Positions 1-7,624 of a stretch of DNA of 64,000 nucleotides are shown piece by piece. The position numbers and the translations under genes are program-made. Source of the DNA: an uncultured Pseudovibrio sp. (lineage in GTDB: Bacteria > Pseudomonadota > Alphaproteobacteria > Rhizobiales > Stappiaceae); assembly GCA_947496145.1 (NCBI GenBank), contig CANMBS010000006.1, positions 145,440 to 209,439 of the forward strand, read 5' to 3'. The first letter of the stretch is position 1; each line of letters begins with the position of its first letter. The notes beneath the pieces are model-generated. The model was not told the origin of the DNA. It worked only from the letters and a program-made list of their open reading frames with translations, and did not search any database.

Positions 1-237
1 GATTTCTATGAGCAACAGGCCACCAGTTATCCAGAAACAGCAAGGCGCAAAGCCACACGGCGGAAATTGTATTTTCAAAGCCTGCGAGAGGCTCGGCAGG
101 CTGAAGATGAGCTTGAAAAGCGGGTTGCTGGAGCCGTGGACACTACTGTCGCTTTTACCCTGCGATCTGTTGAAGAGCGGATTGCTGATGCCTCTGACCA
201 TCCTCGTACCGCCGAAGTGAATGGAGGGACTGAGTGA
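1..237 (+). CDS. partial small phage protein, C-terminal 78 residues
   Basis: Frame 1 is open from the window edge to TGA at 235-237. The visible part is rich in Arg, Glu and Ala and looks helical (a segment starts at RRKLYFQSLREARQAEDELE). Its stop overlaps the ATG of the next gene as ATGA, the coupling seen throughout this prophage. I do not recognise the family. The start lies before base 1. It is probably a left-arm phage gene of unknown role. Confidence 0.55.
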   Translation, partial: DFYEQQATSYPETARRKATRRKLYFQSLREARQAEDELEKRVAGAVDTTVAFTLRSVEERIADASDHPRTAEVNGGTE

Positions 238-416
238 TGAATCAGAGCCAAGTAGAAGTAAACACCTCACACCCGCCAGTGCCAATGCAGCAGCGGGAGG
301 AGATGCGGAAAAAGTACCAGGACTTTGAAGCGTGCAATGCTCTGAATAAACGGGCTATGCAACATTTTGAGAGCGAGTATGGGCCTTTTCACATATGCAG
401 CGGCTCCACTTTATGA
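237..416 (+). CDS. small hypothetical phage protein (59 aa)
   Basis: It starts at ATG 237 and overlaps the previous stop by one base. GGAGGGACTGAG upstream gives a plausible ribosome binding site. The product is polar, with a helical EMRKKYQDFEACNALNKRAM segment, and has no recognisable domain. The next small gene begins inside its 3' end in another frame. It probably belongs to a translationally coupled string of small left-arm genes. Confidence 0.45.
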   Translation: MNQSQVEVNTSHPPVPMQQREEMRKKYQDFEACNALNKRAMQHFESEYGPFHICSGSTL

Positions 417-529
417 TGATCTATGTCAATTATCGCTCGGAGCTTCCACCCTTTCGAAAGATGTATAAAGCGCTAAAAAAAGCGCAACTTGTTCCTGCTG
501 ATGCGTCATGGCCGGAGGAACTGAGCTGA
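395..529 (+). CDS. very small hypothetical phage protein (44 aa)
   Basis: ATG 395 opens a 44-residue basic product with the segment FRKMYKALKKAQLVPADAS, ending at TGA 527-529, which overlaps the ATG of the next small gene. Its 5' end overlaps the preceding gene by 22 bases in another frame. No strong ribosome binding site is visible, so reinitiation after the preceding gene is possible. Function is unknown. Support comes only from the coupled arrangement and plausible composition. Confidence 0.35.
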   Translation: MQRLHFMMIYVNYRSELPPFRKMYKALKKAQLVPADASWPEELS

Positions 530-723
530 TGACAAGCTGGGCTAAGCCAACTGATCCTAGTTTATTTGCAGTAGAAATTCCGCAGGAAGAAATTGCTGCA
601 ATTCGGGCACTTCTTCAGGCAGCAATTGCCGGTCAATTGTCCGTGACAGACCTAATGCGTACATTAGAAGTAAGGCGCGACCTTGTTGCAGGTCAGTCAT
701 GCCAGAAGGGAGGCGGTCGATGA
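529..723 (+). CDS. small hypothetical phage protein (64 aa), overlaps a leftward gene
   Basis: ATG 529 overlaps the previous stop (TGATG). The product has an amphipathic helical centre (IPQEEIAAIRALLQAAIAGQ). Third codon positions are AT-rich, unlike most later phage genes. Its last 167 bases are antisense to the 3' end of the leftward gene at 557-1054, so one of the two may be non-coding. I keep both because each has independent support: coupling here, and a strong ribosome binding site for the leftward gene. Confidence 0.4.
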   Translation: MTSWAKPTDPSLFAVEIPQEEIAAIRALLQAAIAGQLSVTDLMRTLEVRRDLVAGQSCQKGGGR

Positions 724-1054
724 TTGCTTCGCCTCGCGGTAAGTTAGCCGCCAACACGACCAGTGATTGCAGATATCTGTCTCGGATCACTCTCCAGGCT
801 CCAAGAGGAAGCGTATCCCAACAATCGAAGCTGTCGGTCTCCGCCATCTGGATCAAAGCAATGTCCGCCTTGCTGTCAAAGGCTGTTGAGTATGGTGTTG
901 CGTTTATCTCTGCATACCTTGCGGTGAAGACTGGCATTACTTCGAAGAGTGCTTTCAGGCTCTGGCTGGCATTGAAGGTTTGCATCTTGGTCGGGTCCAG
1001 ACGATCTCCAAGGCATCTTTCTACATACCAGGCGTAGACGAGCTCTAGCTCCAT
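557..1054 (-). CDS. leftward hypothetical protein of the prophage left arm (165 aa)
   Basis: The start is set at the ATG whose first base is 1054, because AGGAG lies about 10 bases upstream on this strand. A longer start at 1093 lacks this site. The product begins MELELVYAWYVERCLGD, has ordinary globular composition (several Trp, Asp and Glu) and no domain I recognise. It is divergent from the ParB-like gene across a region with a 12-bp inverted repeat, the position where Mu-like phages often place regulators. A regulatory role is only an inference, since no helix-turn-helix is evident. Its 3' end overlaps a small + strand gene. Confidence 0.55.
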   Translation of the reverse strand: MELELVYAWYVERCLGDRLDPTKMQTFNASQSLKALFEVMPVFTARYAEINATPYSTAFDSKADIALIQMAETDSFDCWDTLPLGAWRVIRDRYLQSLVVLAANLPRGEAIIDRLPSGMTDLQQGRALLLMYALGLSRTIDRQLLPEEVPELQQFLPAEFLLQIN

Positions 1055-1109
1055 TTTCAACTTTCTCCTGTGACTCGATTGTTTCACACGCATGAGTTTA
1101 GGAGAAAAC

Positions 1110-1154
1110 GACTCCGCTGTCTTGTTGTTGTTCCCTCGTCTGGACAGCGGAGTC
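1110..1154. promoter_or_regulatory. 12-bp perfect inverted repeat between divergent early genes
   Basis: GACTCCGCTGTC at 1110-1121 is repeated as its exact reverse complement at 1143-1154, with 21 bases between the arms. It lies in the 133-base gap between the leftward gene (start 1054) and the ParB-like gene (start 1188). It could be an operator for a repressor or a transcription stop. The following TTTCGG is too short for a good intrinsic terminator, which favours an operator or an RNA structure in the early leader. Confidence 0.45.
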
Positions 1155-1187
1155 TTTCGGAATTCACTAGGTTAAATACGGTTTGAT

Positions 1188-2018
1188 ATGTCTGACTTGC
1201 CCTTAAAAGACATTGTTGTTCCTGAGAGGTTACGGCCTACCCATCAGGACTGGATTGAGGTTCTTGCCAGCTCTATGGCTGAGCTGGGGCTGAAAGAGCC
1301 TGTGGTGGTTCGTGAGGTTAAACGCGGACGTTCTAAGCAAATTGAGCTTGTGGCGGGTGCTCACCGTCTGGCGGCGGCTGAACGGCTGGACTGGAAGGAA
1401 ATTCCGGTTAGCCTGGTGGAGGCTTCTGACCTTGAAGCCCGCCTGATTGAGATTGATGAGAACCTGATGCGGCGGGAGCTTTCTCCGCTGGACCGCGCCA
1501 TTTTTTTAAATGAGCGCAAGAAGGTTCACGAGGAGATGTACCCGGAAACCAAGCATGGCGGCGACGTTAAGAGCGCTGATTTTAAAGAAAAAAATCAAAT
1601 GGCCAACTTGGCCACTCGATTTTCCAAGGCTGCTGCTGAGAAAACCGGGTTGTCTGAGCGCTCAATTCGCCGTGCTGTCTCCATCATTGTAAGGCTTTCT
1701 CCTGATGTGATTGAGCTGGTGCGCAGTACTGGCCTTGCTGAGAGTGGCAAGGAGCTGGAAGCGCTGGCGAAAAAGGAGCCTGCTGCACAGCGTGCGATCT
1801 TAAATGTGATTGCTGATGGCAATGCGCAGAAGGTCTCGCAGGCGGAAGTGTTGCTTTCCATGAAGAGCAGCATGGCTCCGGTCTCAGAAGAAGAAAAGGC
1901 TTTTCGCACATTGCTGGCGAGCTGGAACCGGCTGGGGCGCAAGCGTCGCCGCCAGTTTTTAGGTGAGCTGGGGCTGGAAGCCAGTGATGTGGTTCTGGAT
2001 GGCAAGGTGAAGGAATAG
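1188..2018 (+). CDS. ParB-like nuclease-fold DNA-binding protein (276 aa)
   Basis: Residues 1-100 match the ParB/Spo0J N-terminal domain, with the box GAHRLAAAERL and then ENLMRRELSPLDRA, which correspond to the GxxR and EN...R motifs of the family. A helix-turn-helix-like part follows (AAAEKTGLSERSIRRAVSI), then a basic C-terminus. ParB-domain proteins ahead of the transposase are seen in several alphaproteobacterial transposable phages. A role in binding phage ends or in early regulation is inferred. There is no parA partner. The ribosome binding site is weak (AGGTT). Confidence 0.8.
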   Translation: MSDLPLKDIVVPERLRPTHQDWIEVLASSMAELGLKEPVVVREVKRGRSKQIELVAGAHRLAAAERLDWKEIPVSLVEASDLEARLIEIDENLMRRELSPLDRAIFLNERKKVHEEMYPETKHGGDVKSADFKEKNQMANLATRFSKAAAEKTGLSERSIRRAVSIIVRLSPDVIELVRSTGLAESGKELEALAKKEPAAQRAILNVIADGNAQKVSQAEVLLSMKSSMAPVSEEEKAFRTLLASWNRLGRKRRRQFLGELGLEASDVVLDGKVKE

Positions 2019-2022
2019 CACC

Positions 2023-2526
2023 ATGGGCAGACCAAGAACCAGAAAGCTTTATCACGATGAGCGCCAGTTCGACATGTTTAATGCGGACGGGCAACCGGCA
2101 CAGGCTCTATTCCCTGTGCGCACACCCAAGCGCGACATTGAGTGCATGGACTTTTCCGCCAAGCTGAAGCGGGCCATGTCTGACGCATTGAAGGAATGCA
2201 GCTACTCCCGCGAGGAAGTGGCGGCGCGGATGGGCACCATTTTGGGCCTGCCCAAATTTTCCAAGGGCATGCTGGACAAGTACACCTCGGAAAGCAGCGA
2301 GGGCCACCAGATTTCCCTGTTGCGGTTCAAGGCTTTTGTGAAGGCCACGGGGTGCAACTGGCTGTGGCAGATGGTGGTTGAAGATGACGGCCTGACCCTG
2401 ATGGAAGGGGAAGAAGCCCGCCTTGCCCAGGTTGGGCTGGTGAAACAACAAATTCGGGAACAGCAGCAGCTTTTGAAGGATCTGGAACGGTCCCCCGTTG
2501 AGCTGCGCAAAAGACGGAGACGCTGA
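2023..2526 (+). CDS. early phage protein with helix-turn-helix-like segment (167 aa)
   Basis: It starts at ATG 2023 after AAGGAA, five bases beyond the ParB-like stop. A region around residues 60-90 (SREEVAARMGTILGLPKFS) resembles a helix-turn-helix. The C-terminal part (KQQIREQQQLLKDLERS) looks like a short coiled coil and ends in an Arg-rich tail. It sits directly before the transposase, a position used by Ner-type regulators in Mu, but the sequence is not clearly Ner. Function remains unassigned; DNA binding is an inference. Confidence 0.7.
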   Translation: MGRPRTRKLYHDERQFDMFNADGQPAQALFPVRTPKRDIECMDFSAKLKRAMSDALKECSYSREEVAARMGTILGLPKFSKGMLDKYTSESSEGHQISLLRFKAFVKATGCNWLWQMVVEDDGLTLMEGEEARLAQVGLVKQQIREQQQLLKDLERSPVELRKRRRR

Positions 2527-2527
2527 C

Positions 2528-4468
2528 ATGTTGAAAGAATGGTTTGAAGTTTCTGAGCTGGCTGGGGTTCAGCTTGCTGACTGGCCTAACACTGAGCGCG
2601 GATTGAATACGCTGATTGAACGTGAGGGCTGGCGCAATCACGGGGAGCGCTGCCGGGAGCGTGACGGGCAAGGTGGTGGTTTTGAATACCATGTGAGTCT
2701 GCTGCCTGCCTCTGTTCAGGCAAAGCTGCTGGCGCAATCCGGGGCGATCAGGATTAAGGAAAAGGGCGCGGCGACCTCTGAGAGCTGGCGGCACTATGAG
2801 TGCCTTTCTGAGAAAAAGAAACAAGATGCCAAAGACCGTTTGAGCGTGGTTGCCCGTATCGACACCATGCACCGGGGCGGCATGAGCAAAACCCATGCGG
2901 TTGCTTTTGTTTCCATGGAAACGGGTATTGGCCGCGCTACTTTGTGGAACTGGGAGAAGCTGACCCATGGGTTTGCACGGGAAGACTGGCTGGCGGTGCT
3001 TGCGCCGAAAAATCCGGGCCGCACGGCAACGGCGGAGTGTCATCCAAGTGCCTATGAGATGCTTAAAGCCGATTATCTGCGACTGGAAAAGCCGGGGTTT
3101 GCGGCGTGCTATCGGCGGATGAAAGAGACCGCAGAGGCGCAAGGCTGGGAGCCGATCCCGAGCCAGAAGACCCTAAAACGGCGCATTGAGCGTGATGTGC
3201 CACGAGGGGCAATTGTGCTATCGCGTGAAGGCAAGGATGCGGCGAAACAGCTTTATCCGGCGCAGACCCGAGACCGCTCTGTGTTCCACGCTATGGAAGC
3301 GGCGAATGCGGATGGTCACAAGTTCGATGTGTTTGTGAAATGGGAGGATGGCAGCATAGGCCGTCCGCTGATGCTGGCCTTGCAGGATCTTTATTCCGGC
3401 ACCATGCTGGCCCACCGTGTTCAGCGCAGTGAGAACAAGGACGCGGTGCGCCTTGCGATCGGGGACATGGTGGAAAGCTTTGGTATTCCCGATCACATGT
3501 ATCTGGATAACGGGCGCGGGTTTGCCTCCAAGTGGATCACGGGGCGGATGAAGAACCGGTTCCGCTTTAAGGTGAAGGATGAGGACCCTTCCGGCATCCT
3601 GCACACACTGGGCGTTGAGGTGCACTGGACCACGCCTTACTCGGGCCAGTCCAAGCCGATTGAGCGGGCTTTTCGTGATCTGTGCGAGGAGATTGCCAGG
3701 CATCCTAAATGCGCCGGGGCGTATACGGGCAACAGCCCGATGGCAAAGCCGGAGAACTACGGCTCAAAGGCAATCCCTATTGCCGAGTTTGAGCAGCTGG
3801 TGGCTGAGCAGATCGTGCGCCACAACAACCGCGAGGGGCGGCGTGCGGCGTGCTGTAATGGTCGCTCGTTTATGCAGACCTTTCAGGCATCGCTGGAAGA
3901 TCCTTCGACACTGGTTCGAACCGCGTCTGAAGCACAGCGCCGTTTATGGCTGATGGCAGCTGAAGGCGTTAAATCGCGCAAGCCATCAGGTGAAATTCAT
4001 CTTAACGGAAACAGATACTGGGCACCTTCCCTGGTGGATCATATGGGCCAGAAGGTGATTGTGCGGTTTGATCCGGACAATCTGCACGACGGGATTTTTG
4101 TTTACCGGCTGGACGGCTCTTTTGTTTGCGCGGCTGAGTGCATTGAGGCGGTTGGCTTTAACGACACGAATGCAGCGCGTGAACATGCCCGTAATCGCCG
4201 GACCTATCTGAAGGCCCTGCGAGAAGCCCGCGATCTGGAAGTCAGCCTTGGCATTGATGAGGTGGCGAACCTGTTGCCGAAGATCGAAACGGAGCCTGAG
4301 GCCATGCCTGAACAGCGTGTGGTGCGGCTGGCTGTCGGGCAGGATCGTCCGGTTCCTGATGGACCTGCGTGGGATGAGGAAGCCTCTGAAAGTTTTGGCC
4401 GGGCTATGGCGGCCATGAGTAATTCAAGTAATCGCGTAGTGCCCTTCCAAAGCGGGGCAGATAGCTGA
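2528..4468 (+). CDS. Mu-type DDE transposase MuA (646 aa)
   Basis: It catalyses strand transfer during integration and replicative transposition of the prophage. The N-terminus (EWFEVSELAGV... to about residue 70) is the Mu end/enhancer-binding winged helix. The RNase H-like core carries the DDE triad at D262 (NADGHKFDVFV), D327 (MYLDNGRG) and E379 (KPIERAFRD), aligned with MuA D269, D336 and E392. A C-terminal beta barrel and MuB-contact tail follow. Start ATG 2528 is chosen over the upstream TTG because GGAG sits about 10 bases before it and the N-terminus matches the family. Length is close to MuA (663 aa), and the gene appears intact. Confidence 0.96.
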   Translation: MLKEWFEVSELAGVQLADWPNTERGLNTLIEREGWRNHGERCRERDGQGGGFEYHVSLLPASVQAKLLAQSGAIRIKEKGAATSESWRHYECLSEKKKQDAKDRLSVVARIDTMHRGGMSKTHAVAFVSMETGIGRATLWNWEKLTHGFAREDWLAVLAPKNPGRTATAECHPSAYEMLKADYLRLEKPGFAACYRRMKETAEAQGWEPIPSQKTLKRRIERDVPRGAIVLSREGKDAAKQLYPAQTRDRSVFHAMEAANADGHKFDVFVKWEDGSIGRPLMLALQDLYSGTMLAHRVQRSENKDAVRLAIGDMVESFGIPDHMYLDNGRGFASKWITGRMKNRFRFKVKDEDPSGILHTLGVEVHWTTPYSGQSKPIERAFRDLCEEIARHPKCAGAYTGNSPMAKPENYGSKAIPIAEFEQLVAEQIVRHNNREGRRAACCNGRSFMQTFQASLEDPSTLVRTASEAQRRLWLMAAEGVKSRKPSGEIHLNGNRYWAPSLVDHMGQKVIVRFDPDNLHDGIFVYRLDGSFVCAAECIEAVGFNDTNAAREHARNRRTYLKALREARDLEVSLGIDEVANLLPKIETEPEAMPEQRVVRLAVGQDRPVPDGPAWDEEASESFGRAMAAMSNSSNRVVPFQSGADS

Positions 4469-4522
4469 GGAGATGCCTTGCCCGCATCTCCCCAACCAAG
4501 TTGGCCTGTCCGAAACCGGACA
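4469..4522 (+). promoter_or_regulatory. two consecutive hairpins between transposase and MuB genes
   Basis: Immediately after the MuA stop, GGAGATGC (4469-4476) pairs with GCATCTCC (4484-4491), an 8-bp stem with a 7-base loop. A second stem, TGTCCG (4507-4512) with CGGACA (4517-4522), has an AAAC loop. Neither is followed by a T run, so they are unlikely to be strong terminators. They may set the ratio of transposase to MuB through mRNA stability or translation. This 74-base gap is the only sizeable gap among the core early genes. Confidence 0.4.
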
Positions 4523-4542
4523 ACAAGCAATTGGATTTATAA

Positions 4543-5553
4543 ATGACTGATCGCAACAAGCAAGCCTGGGACCTGGTTGAACCAGTTGCAGAGATCCCCG
4601 AAAAGCAGAAATGGGCATGGCAGGATGCGCGCACTGCTGCCAGAAAGTATGCTGAAAAGAAAAGCCTTTCCAAGGCTGCTTTCTCCCGCGAAGTGGGGAT
4701 TGCAGCGGCGACATTTTCCGAATGGTGGTCGGGTAAATATCGTGGGGATTATACAAAGACCACGGAGGCTGTGAGCCAGTTCGTCGATAACCAGAACAGC
4801 TTTGAGCAGACCGAACTGCGCATACCTGATGATCTGGAGTATGTGGAAACGCCAACCTCCCAGGAAGTTATGACCGCGCTTCAGTTTGCACAAAGTATGC
4901 CCGAAATGGCTGTCATTACACTGGGTGCAGGCATGGGTAAAACCATGACCATTGAGGAGTATCAGAAGACGCACAGCCACACATATCTGGCAACGATGGA
5001 CCCCACAACATCAACCCCTTCAACGATGCTTCGCGAAATTGCGCGTACCATGGGGATCTATGAGAAAAGCCTGATTAACCTGAAAGAAGCTGTTGGCTAT
5101 CAGGTTCAGCGCAATGGCCGCAAACCCCTGCTGATTGTTGATGAAGCACAGAACCTGAATGACAGCGCGGTGGACCAGCTTCGCCATTTTCTCGACCGTT
5201 ATCAGTGCGGTGTGGCGTTGGTGGGTAATGAGGAGATTTATACCCGCTTTACAGGTGAGCGAGAGGGGAAAGCTCCCCCAAAGACTTACGGGCAAATCAA
5301 GCGCCGCATTGGTGTGAAGGTTCAGCGCCTCCTCCCGCGAGCCAAAGATATTGCCATGATTATTGATGCCTGGAACATCGAGGACGAGCAGGTCCGCAAG
5401 ATGTTGTCTGTCATTGGCCGCAAGCCGGGCGCTCTTTCTCAGATTTCTAAAACTGTCCGGCTGGCTCACATGCTGGCCTATGGCGGTGGCGGCAAAGTCG
5501 ATACTGCCACCATCCGTGCAGCCTGGTCTAACCGTGGGGGAGAAGAGCTGTGA
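4543..5553 (+). CDS. MuB-like AAA+ target-selection ATPase (336 aa)
   Basis: It binds DNA and delivers target to MuA. Residues about 35-65 form an N-terminal helix-turn-helix (LSKAAFSREVGIAAATFSEW). The AAA+ core has Walker A GAGMGKT at 128-134 and Walker B LLIVDEAQ at 196-203, followed by a sensor region (VALVGNEE). Length and order are as in MuB (312 aa). It lies 74 bases after the transposase, and its stop overlaps the next GTG start. All ATPase residues look intact. Confidence 0.95.
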   Translation: MTDRNKQAWDLVEPVAEIPEKQKWAWQDARTAARKYAEKKSLSKAAFSREVGIAAATFSEWWSGKYRGDYTKTTEAVSQFVDNQNSFEQTELRIPDDLEYVETPTSQEVMTALQFAQSMPEMAVITLGAGMGKTMTIEEYQKTHSHTYLATMDPTTSTPSTMLREIARTMGIYEKSLINLKEAVGYQVQRNGRKPLLIVDEAQNLNDSAVDQLRHFLDRYQCGVALVGNEEIYTRFTGEREGKAPPKTYGQIKRRIGVKVQRLLPRAKDIAMIIDAWNIEDEQVRKMLSVIGRKPGALSQISKTVRLAHMLAYGGGGKVDTATIRAAWSNRGGEEL

Positions 5554-5798
5554 GTGTCGTCCTTATCCGCCAGCTGGAAACGCTGGAAGTCTGGTTTCGC
5601 GAATACACCAAACACGGTGAGCCGTTTTCCGTTCAAAGCGCTGAAGCGTTTGGAGCCGGGCTGAGATGCGCCCTTGAAGAAGCCAGAACAGAGCTGGGCA
5701 GCAAGCTCCCTTCACAAGCTCAATTGCAGATGGATGGGGTCGTACCGTTTCCCATTTCCGGCATGTCCCCTTCTGACAACCCCGATTTACCCGCTTGA
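5550..5798 (+). CDS. small hypothetical early phage protein (82 aa)
   Basis: GTG 5550 overlaps the MuB stop (GTGA), with GGGGGAGAAGAG as ribosome binding site; GTG 5554 is another option. The product has an N-terminal helical part (LIRQLETLEVWFREYTK) and a proline-rich tail. I do not recognise a domain. Its position in the early operon suggests an accessory replication or regulatory role, which is a guess. Confidence 0.6.
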   Translation: MSVVLIRQLETLEVWFREYTKHGEPFSVQSAEAFGAGLRCALEEARTELGSKLPSQAQLQMDGVVPFPISGMSPSDNPDLPA

Positions 5799-5816
5799 TT
5801 TGAAAGGATTGATTTC

Positions 5817-6437
5817 ATGAGTAACGAACTAGCCATTCCTGAAGGGTGCTGGGTGAATCCGAAAGGCCACTTTATTCCTGTTTCCGCGATCTCGGTTCCC
5901 AAGCAACTTGAAAGTGAACTGGTGGAGCGCCTTTGCTCGCAGGCGAGAGAAAATAGCCAGTGGATGAAGATGTTCAAGGCCGATGCCATCAGTGAAGTGG
6001 ACAGCTTTCGTGACCTTCTGGCGGATAACTATGAGGTCACACGAGGTGGCAAAAAAGGCAACCTGACTTTGCATAGCTATGATGGCCGCTTCCGGATTGT
6101 AAAGCAGCGTTCTGAGCATGTCGGGTTCGGGCCAGAGCTTCAGATTGCCAAGCAACTGATTGATCAGTGCATCAACGAGTGGAGCGAAGGCGCGAATGAG
6201 AACCTGAGGATCATCGTCAATCGTGCGTTTGAGGTTGATAAGAAGGGCAAGATTTCAACGGCCAGAGTGCTGGAACTGCGGACCTACAAGATTGATCATC
6301 CTGATTGGATCAAAGCAATGGAAGCTTTGAGTGAGGCCGTCATTGCATTGGATACAGCCACATATATCCGTTTTTACGAACGCAGCGAGCTGACTGGTGA
6401 GTATGAGCCCATCGTGCTGCACATGGCAAAGGTTTAG
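5817..6437 (+). CDS. DUF3164 family phage protein (206 aa)
   Basis: The sequence matches the DUF3164 family found in early regions of Mu-like phages: an N-terminal GCWVNPKGHFIP, a central SYDGRFRIVKQ, and a C-terminal part with RVLELRTYKIDHPDW. Relatives were once called sulfate transporter by mistake; nothing here suggests transport. Function is unknown. It starts at ATG 5817 after GAAAGGATTG. Length is normal for the family. Confidence 0.85.
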   Translation: MSNELAIPEGCWVNPKGHFIPVSAISVPKQLESELVERLCSQARENSQWMKMFKADAISEVDSFRDLLADNYEVTRGGKKGNLTLHSYDGRFRIVKQRSEHVGFGPELQIAKQLIDQCINEWSEGANENLRIIVNRAFEVDKKGKISTARVLELRTYKIDHPDWIKAMEALSEAVIALDTATYIRFYERSELTGEYEPIVLHMAKV

Positions 6438-6449
6438 GGAGGTTCAGCT

Positions 6450-6662
6450 GTGAGTAGGATACCCGTTGAAAAGACTTTTTACGACGACGGCGACACTGAC
6501 GCGCTTCTTGAAGTGAAAACCACCCGTGAAGGTGATTTCCAGATTCGTGTGACCTGTCAGCACTACATGACCTGTGAGTTTCAAGAGGCTGGCGTGACCC
6601 TCTCGGATACTGAGCTGCGGCGCTTTCGTGAAACGATCAACGAACATCTTGGAGAGGCGTGA
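6450..6662 (+). CDS. small hypothetical early phage protein (70 aa)
   Basis: GTG 6450 follows GGAGGTTCAGCT, a strong ribosome binding site. The product is acidic and beta-rich in appearance (DALLEVKTTREGDFQIRV) with two Cys residues. The stop overlaps the next ATG as ATGA. No family was recognised. Confidence 0.6.
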   Translation: MSRIPVEKTFYDDGDTDALLEVKTTREGDFQIRVTCQHYMTCEFQEAGVTLSDTELRRFRETINEHLGEA

Positions 6663-6898
6663 TGAGACCTGATTTTGATGCCTTACGCGCCCAGGCTGAA
6701 GACGACCTGACAGCTATCCAAAGGTACTGGGCAGATCAGGGCTATGTGATCGCTGGCGAGATTGAGTATCGCATCAGCGCAGACGGCACCGGCTACTTTG
6801 CAGTGATAACGGATCTGGTGAATGGCCGACCCTGGAACTTCAAGCAGCGTCACCTGGAGCAGATGATGCAGCACCAGATACAAGGGGGAATGAGGTGA
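6662..6898 (+). CDS. small hypothetical early phage protein (78 aa)
   Basis: ATG 6662 shares its first base with the preceding stop. The sequence begins MRPDFDALRAQAEDDL, continues with a polar segment containing two aromatic clusters (AIQRYWADQGY, GTGYFAVITD) and ends FKQRHLEQMMQHQIQGG. No domain was recognised. It ends at 6898, just before the leftward DUF4145 cassette, which interrupts the run of early genes here. Confidence 0.6.
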   Translation: MRPDFDALRAQAEDDLTAIQRYWADQGYVIAGEIEYRISADGTGYFAVITDLVNGRPWNFKQRHLEQMMQHQIQGGMR

Positions 6899-6912
6899 TG
6901 GTTGGATCTCGT

Positions 6913-7611
6913 TTAGTTGGCGGGAATGAGAGAGCGTTTGCGGGCAATTTCCTCGGGAACTGTAAATGTCATAGTCAAAAATGTTTTGACAAATTCCAGG
7001 CACTCTTCGGCATCTTCAATAGAGCCACCGCTTTCGTGAACACTTTCATTTGCGATTACGCGGACGTGATGCGCCCAGTCAGCAACAGCAGAGGTAATAA
7101 TGCCTCTTTCCCTCAAACTGTCTATTCTTGCTTTCAAGCTTCCTTTGGTCGCACCAAGACCTCTTGTCGAAACGTCCAGTGCCTGTCTGCAAGCAAAGAG
7201 AATAAAGGTCGGCGAAACCCCTTGCCGGAACAGTTTTTGAGCTTCAGTAAACTCCCTTTTGATTTCGTCAGGCCAAGAGGTATGGACAGACGGCTCAAAC
7301 TTTTTGGGAAAACTTTCAACCTCAGTAAGGTAGTTATTCTGATTAAACAGCAACCCGGATGTATTCAGATTTTCCTGTATTCGTCTAAAGTTTTCATTTG
7401 TAACCCTAAAGTGAAACAGAGATGGAATTCCGCAGTGAGGGCAATGGGAAACACCAAACCCTCTGATCAGCGCACCATCAGGTGTCTCTCCCGGAAACTG
7501 TTCATCTCTCTGGCTCTTTTCTCCTGCAATCCCGACGAACCTGCCAACAGTGGAAAGTTGAAAATTGGCAGTGTTGGCGCAAACGCCACATTCATGATTA
7601 ATCGTAAACAT
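6913..7611 (-). CDS. DUF4145 protein with zinc-ribbon-like N-terminus (232 aa), opposite-strand cassette
   Basis: The N-terminus carries two Cys pairs, CGVC near residue 8 and CPHCG near residue 57, which suggests a zinc ribbon. Residues about 135-220 match DUF4145: FACRQALDVSTRG, a helix ending RIDSLRERGII, then WAHHVRVIANESVHE and EDAEECLEFVKTF. The family also occurs as an accessory domain in restriction and other defence proteins. This gene is the only leftward one inside the main prophage operons, has lower GC than its neighbours, and starts after GAGG. I infer an independently transcribed cargo (moron) gene, perhaps in phage exclusion. Its activity is unknown. Confidence 0.85.
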   Translation of the reverse strand: MFTINHECGVCANTANFQLSTVGRFVGIAGEKSQRDEQFPGETPDGALIRGFGVSHCPHCGIPSLFHFRVTNENFRRIQENLNTSGLLFNQNNYLTEVESFPKKFEPSVHTSWPDEIKREFTEAQKLFRQGVSPTFILFACRQALDVSTRGLGATKGSLKARIDSLRERGIITSAVADWAHHVRVIANESVHESGGSIEDAEECLEFVKTFLTMTFTVPEEIARKRSLIPAN

Positions 7612-7624
7612 AGAGCCTCATAAT

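Noticed and set aside
720..1037. + strand frame with a GGAGG site, coupled to the preceding small gene
   Set aside because: It is antisense to the leftward gene at 557-1054, and its composition looks non-coding. The leftward frame has a more protein-like product and its own ribosome binding site.
1..1200. left end of the prophage
   Set aside because: No copy or inverted copy of the GGGACACTT...ATTTAGAG repeat was found here. TGAAGCG at about 327 lacks the adjoining repeat.
6895..7623. 242-codon open frame on the + strand
   Set aside because: It is the antisense of the DUF4145 gene, and its composition (many Cys, Phe and Ser) does not look like a protein. The minus strand has clear domain matches.
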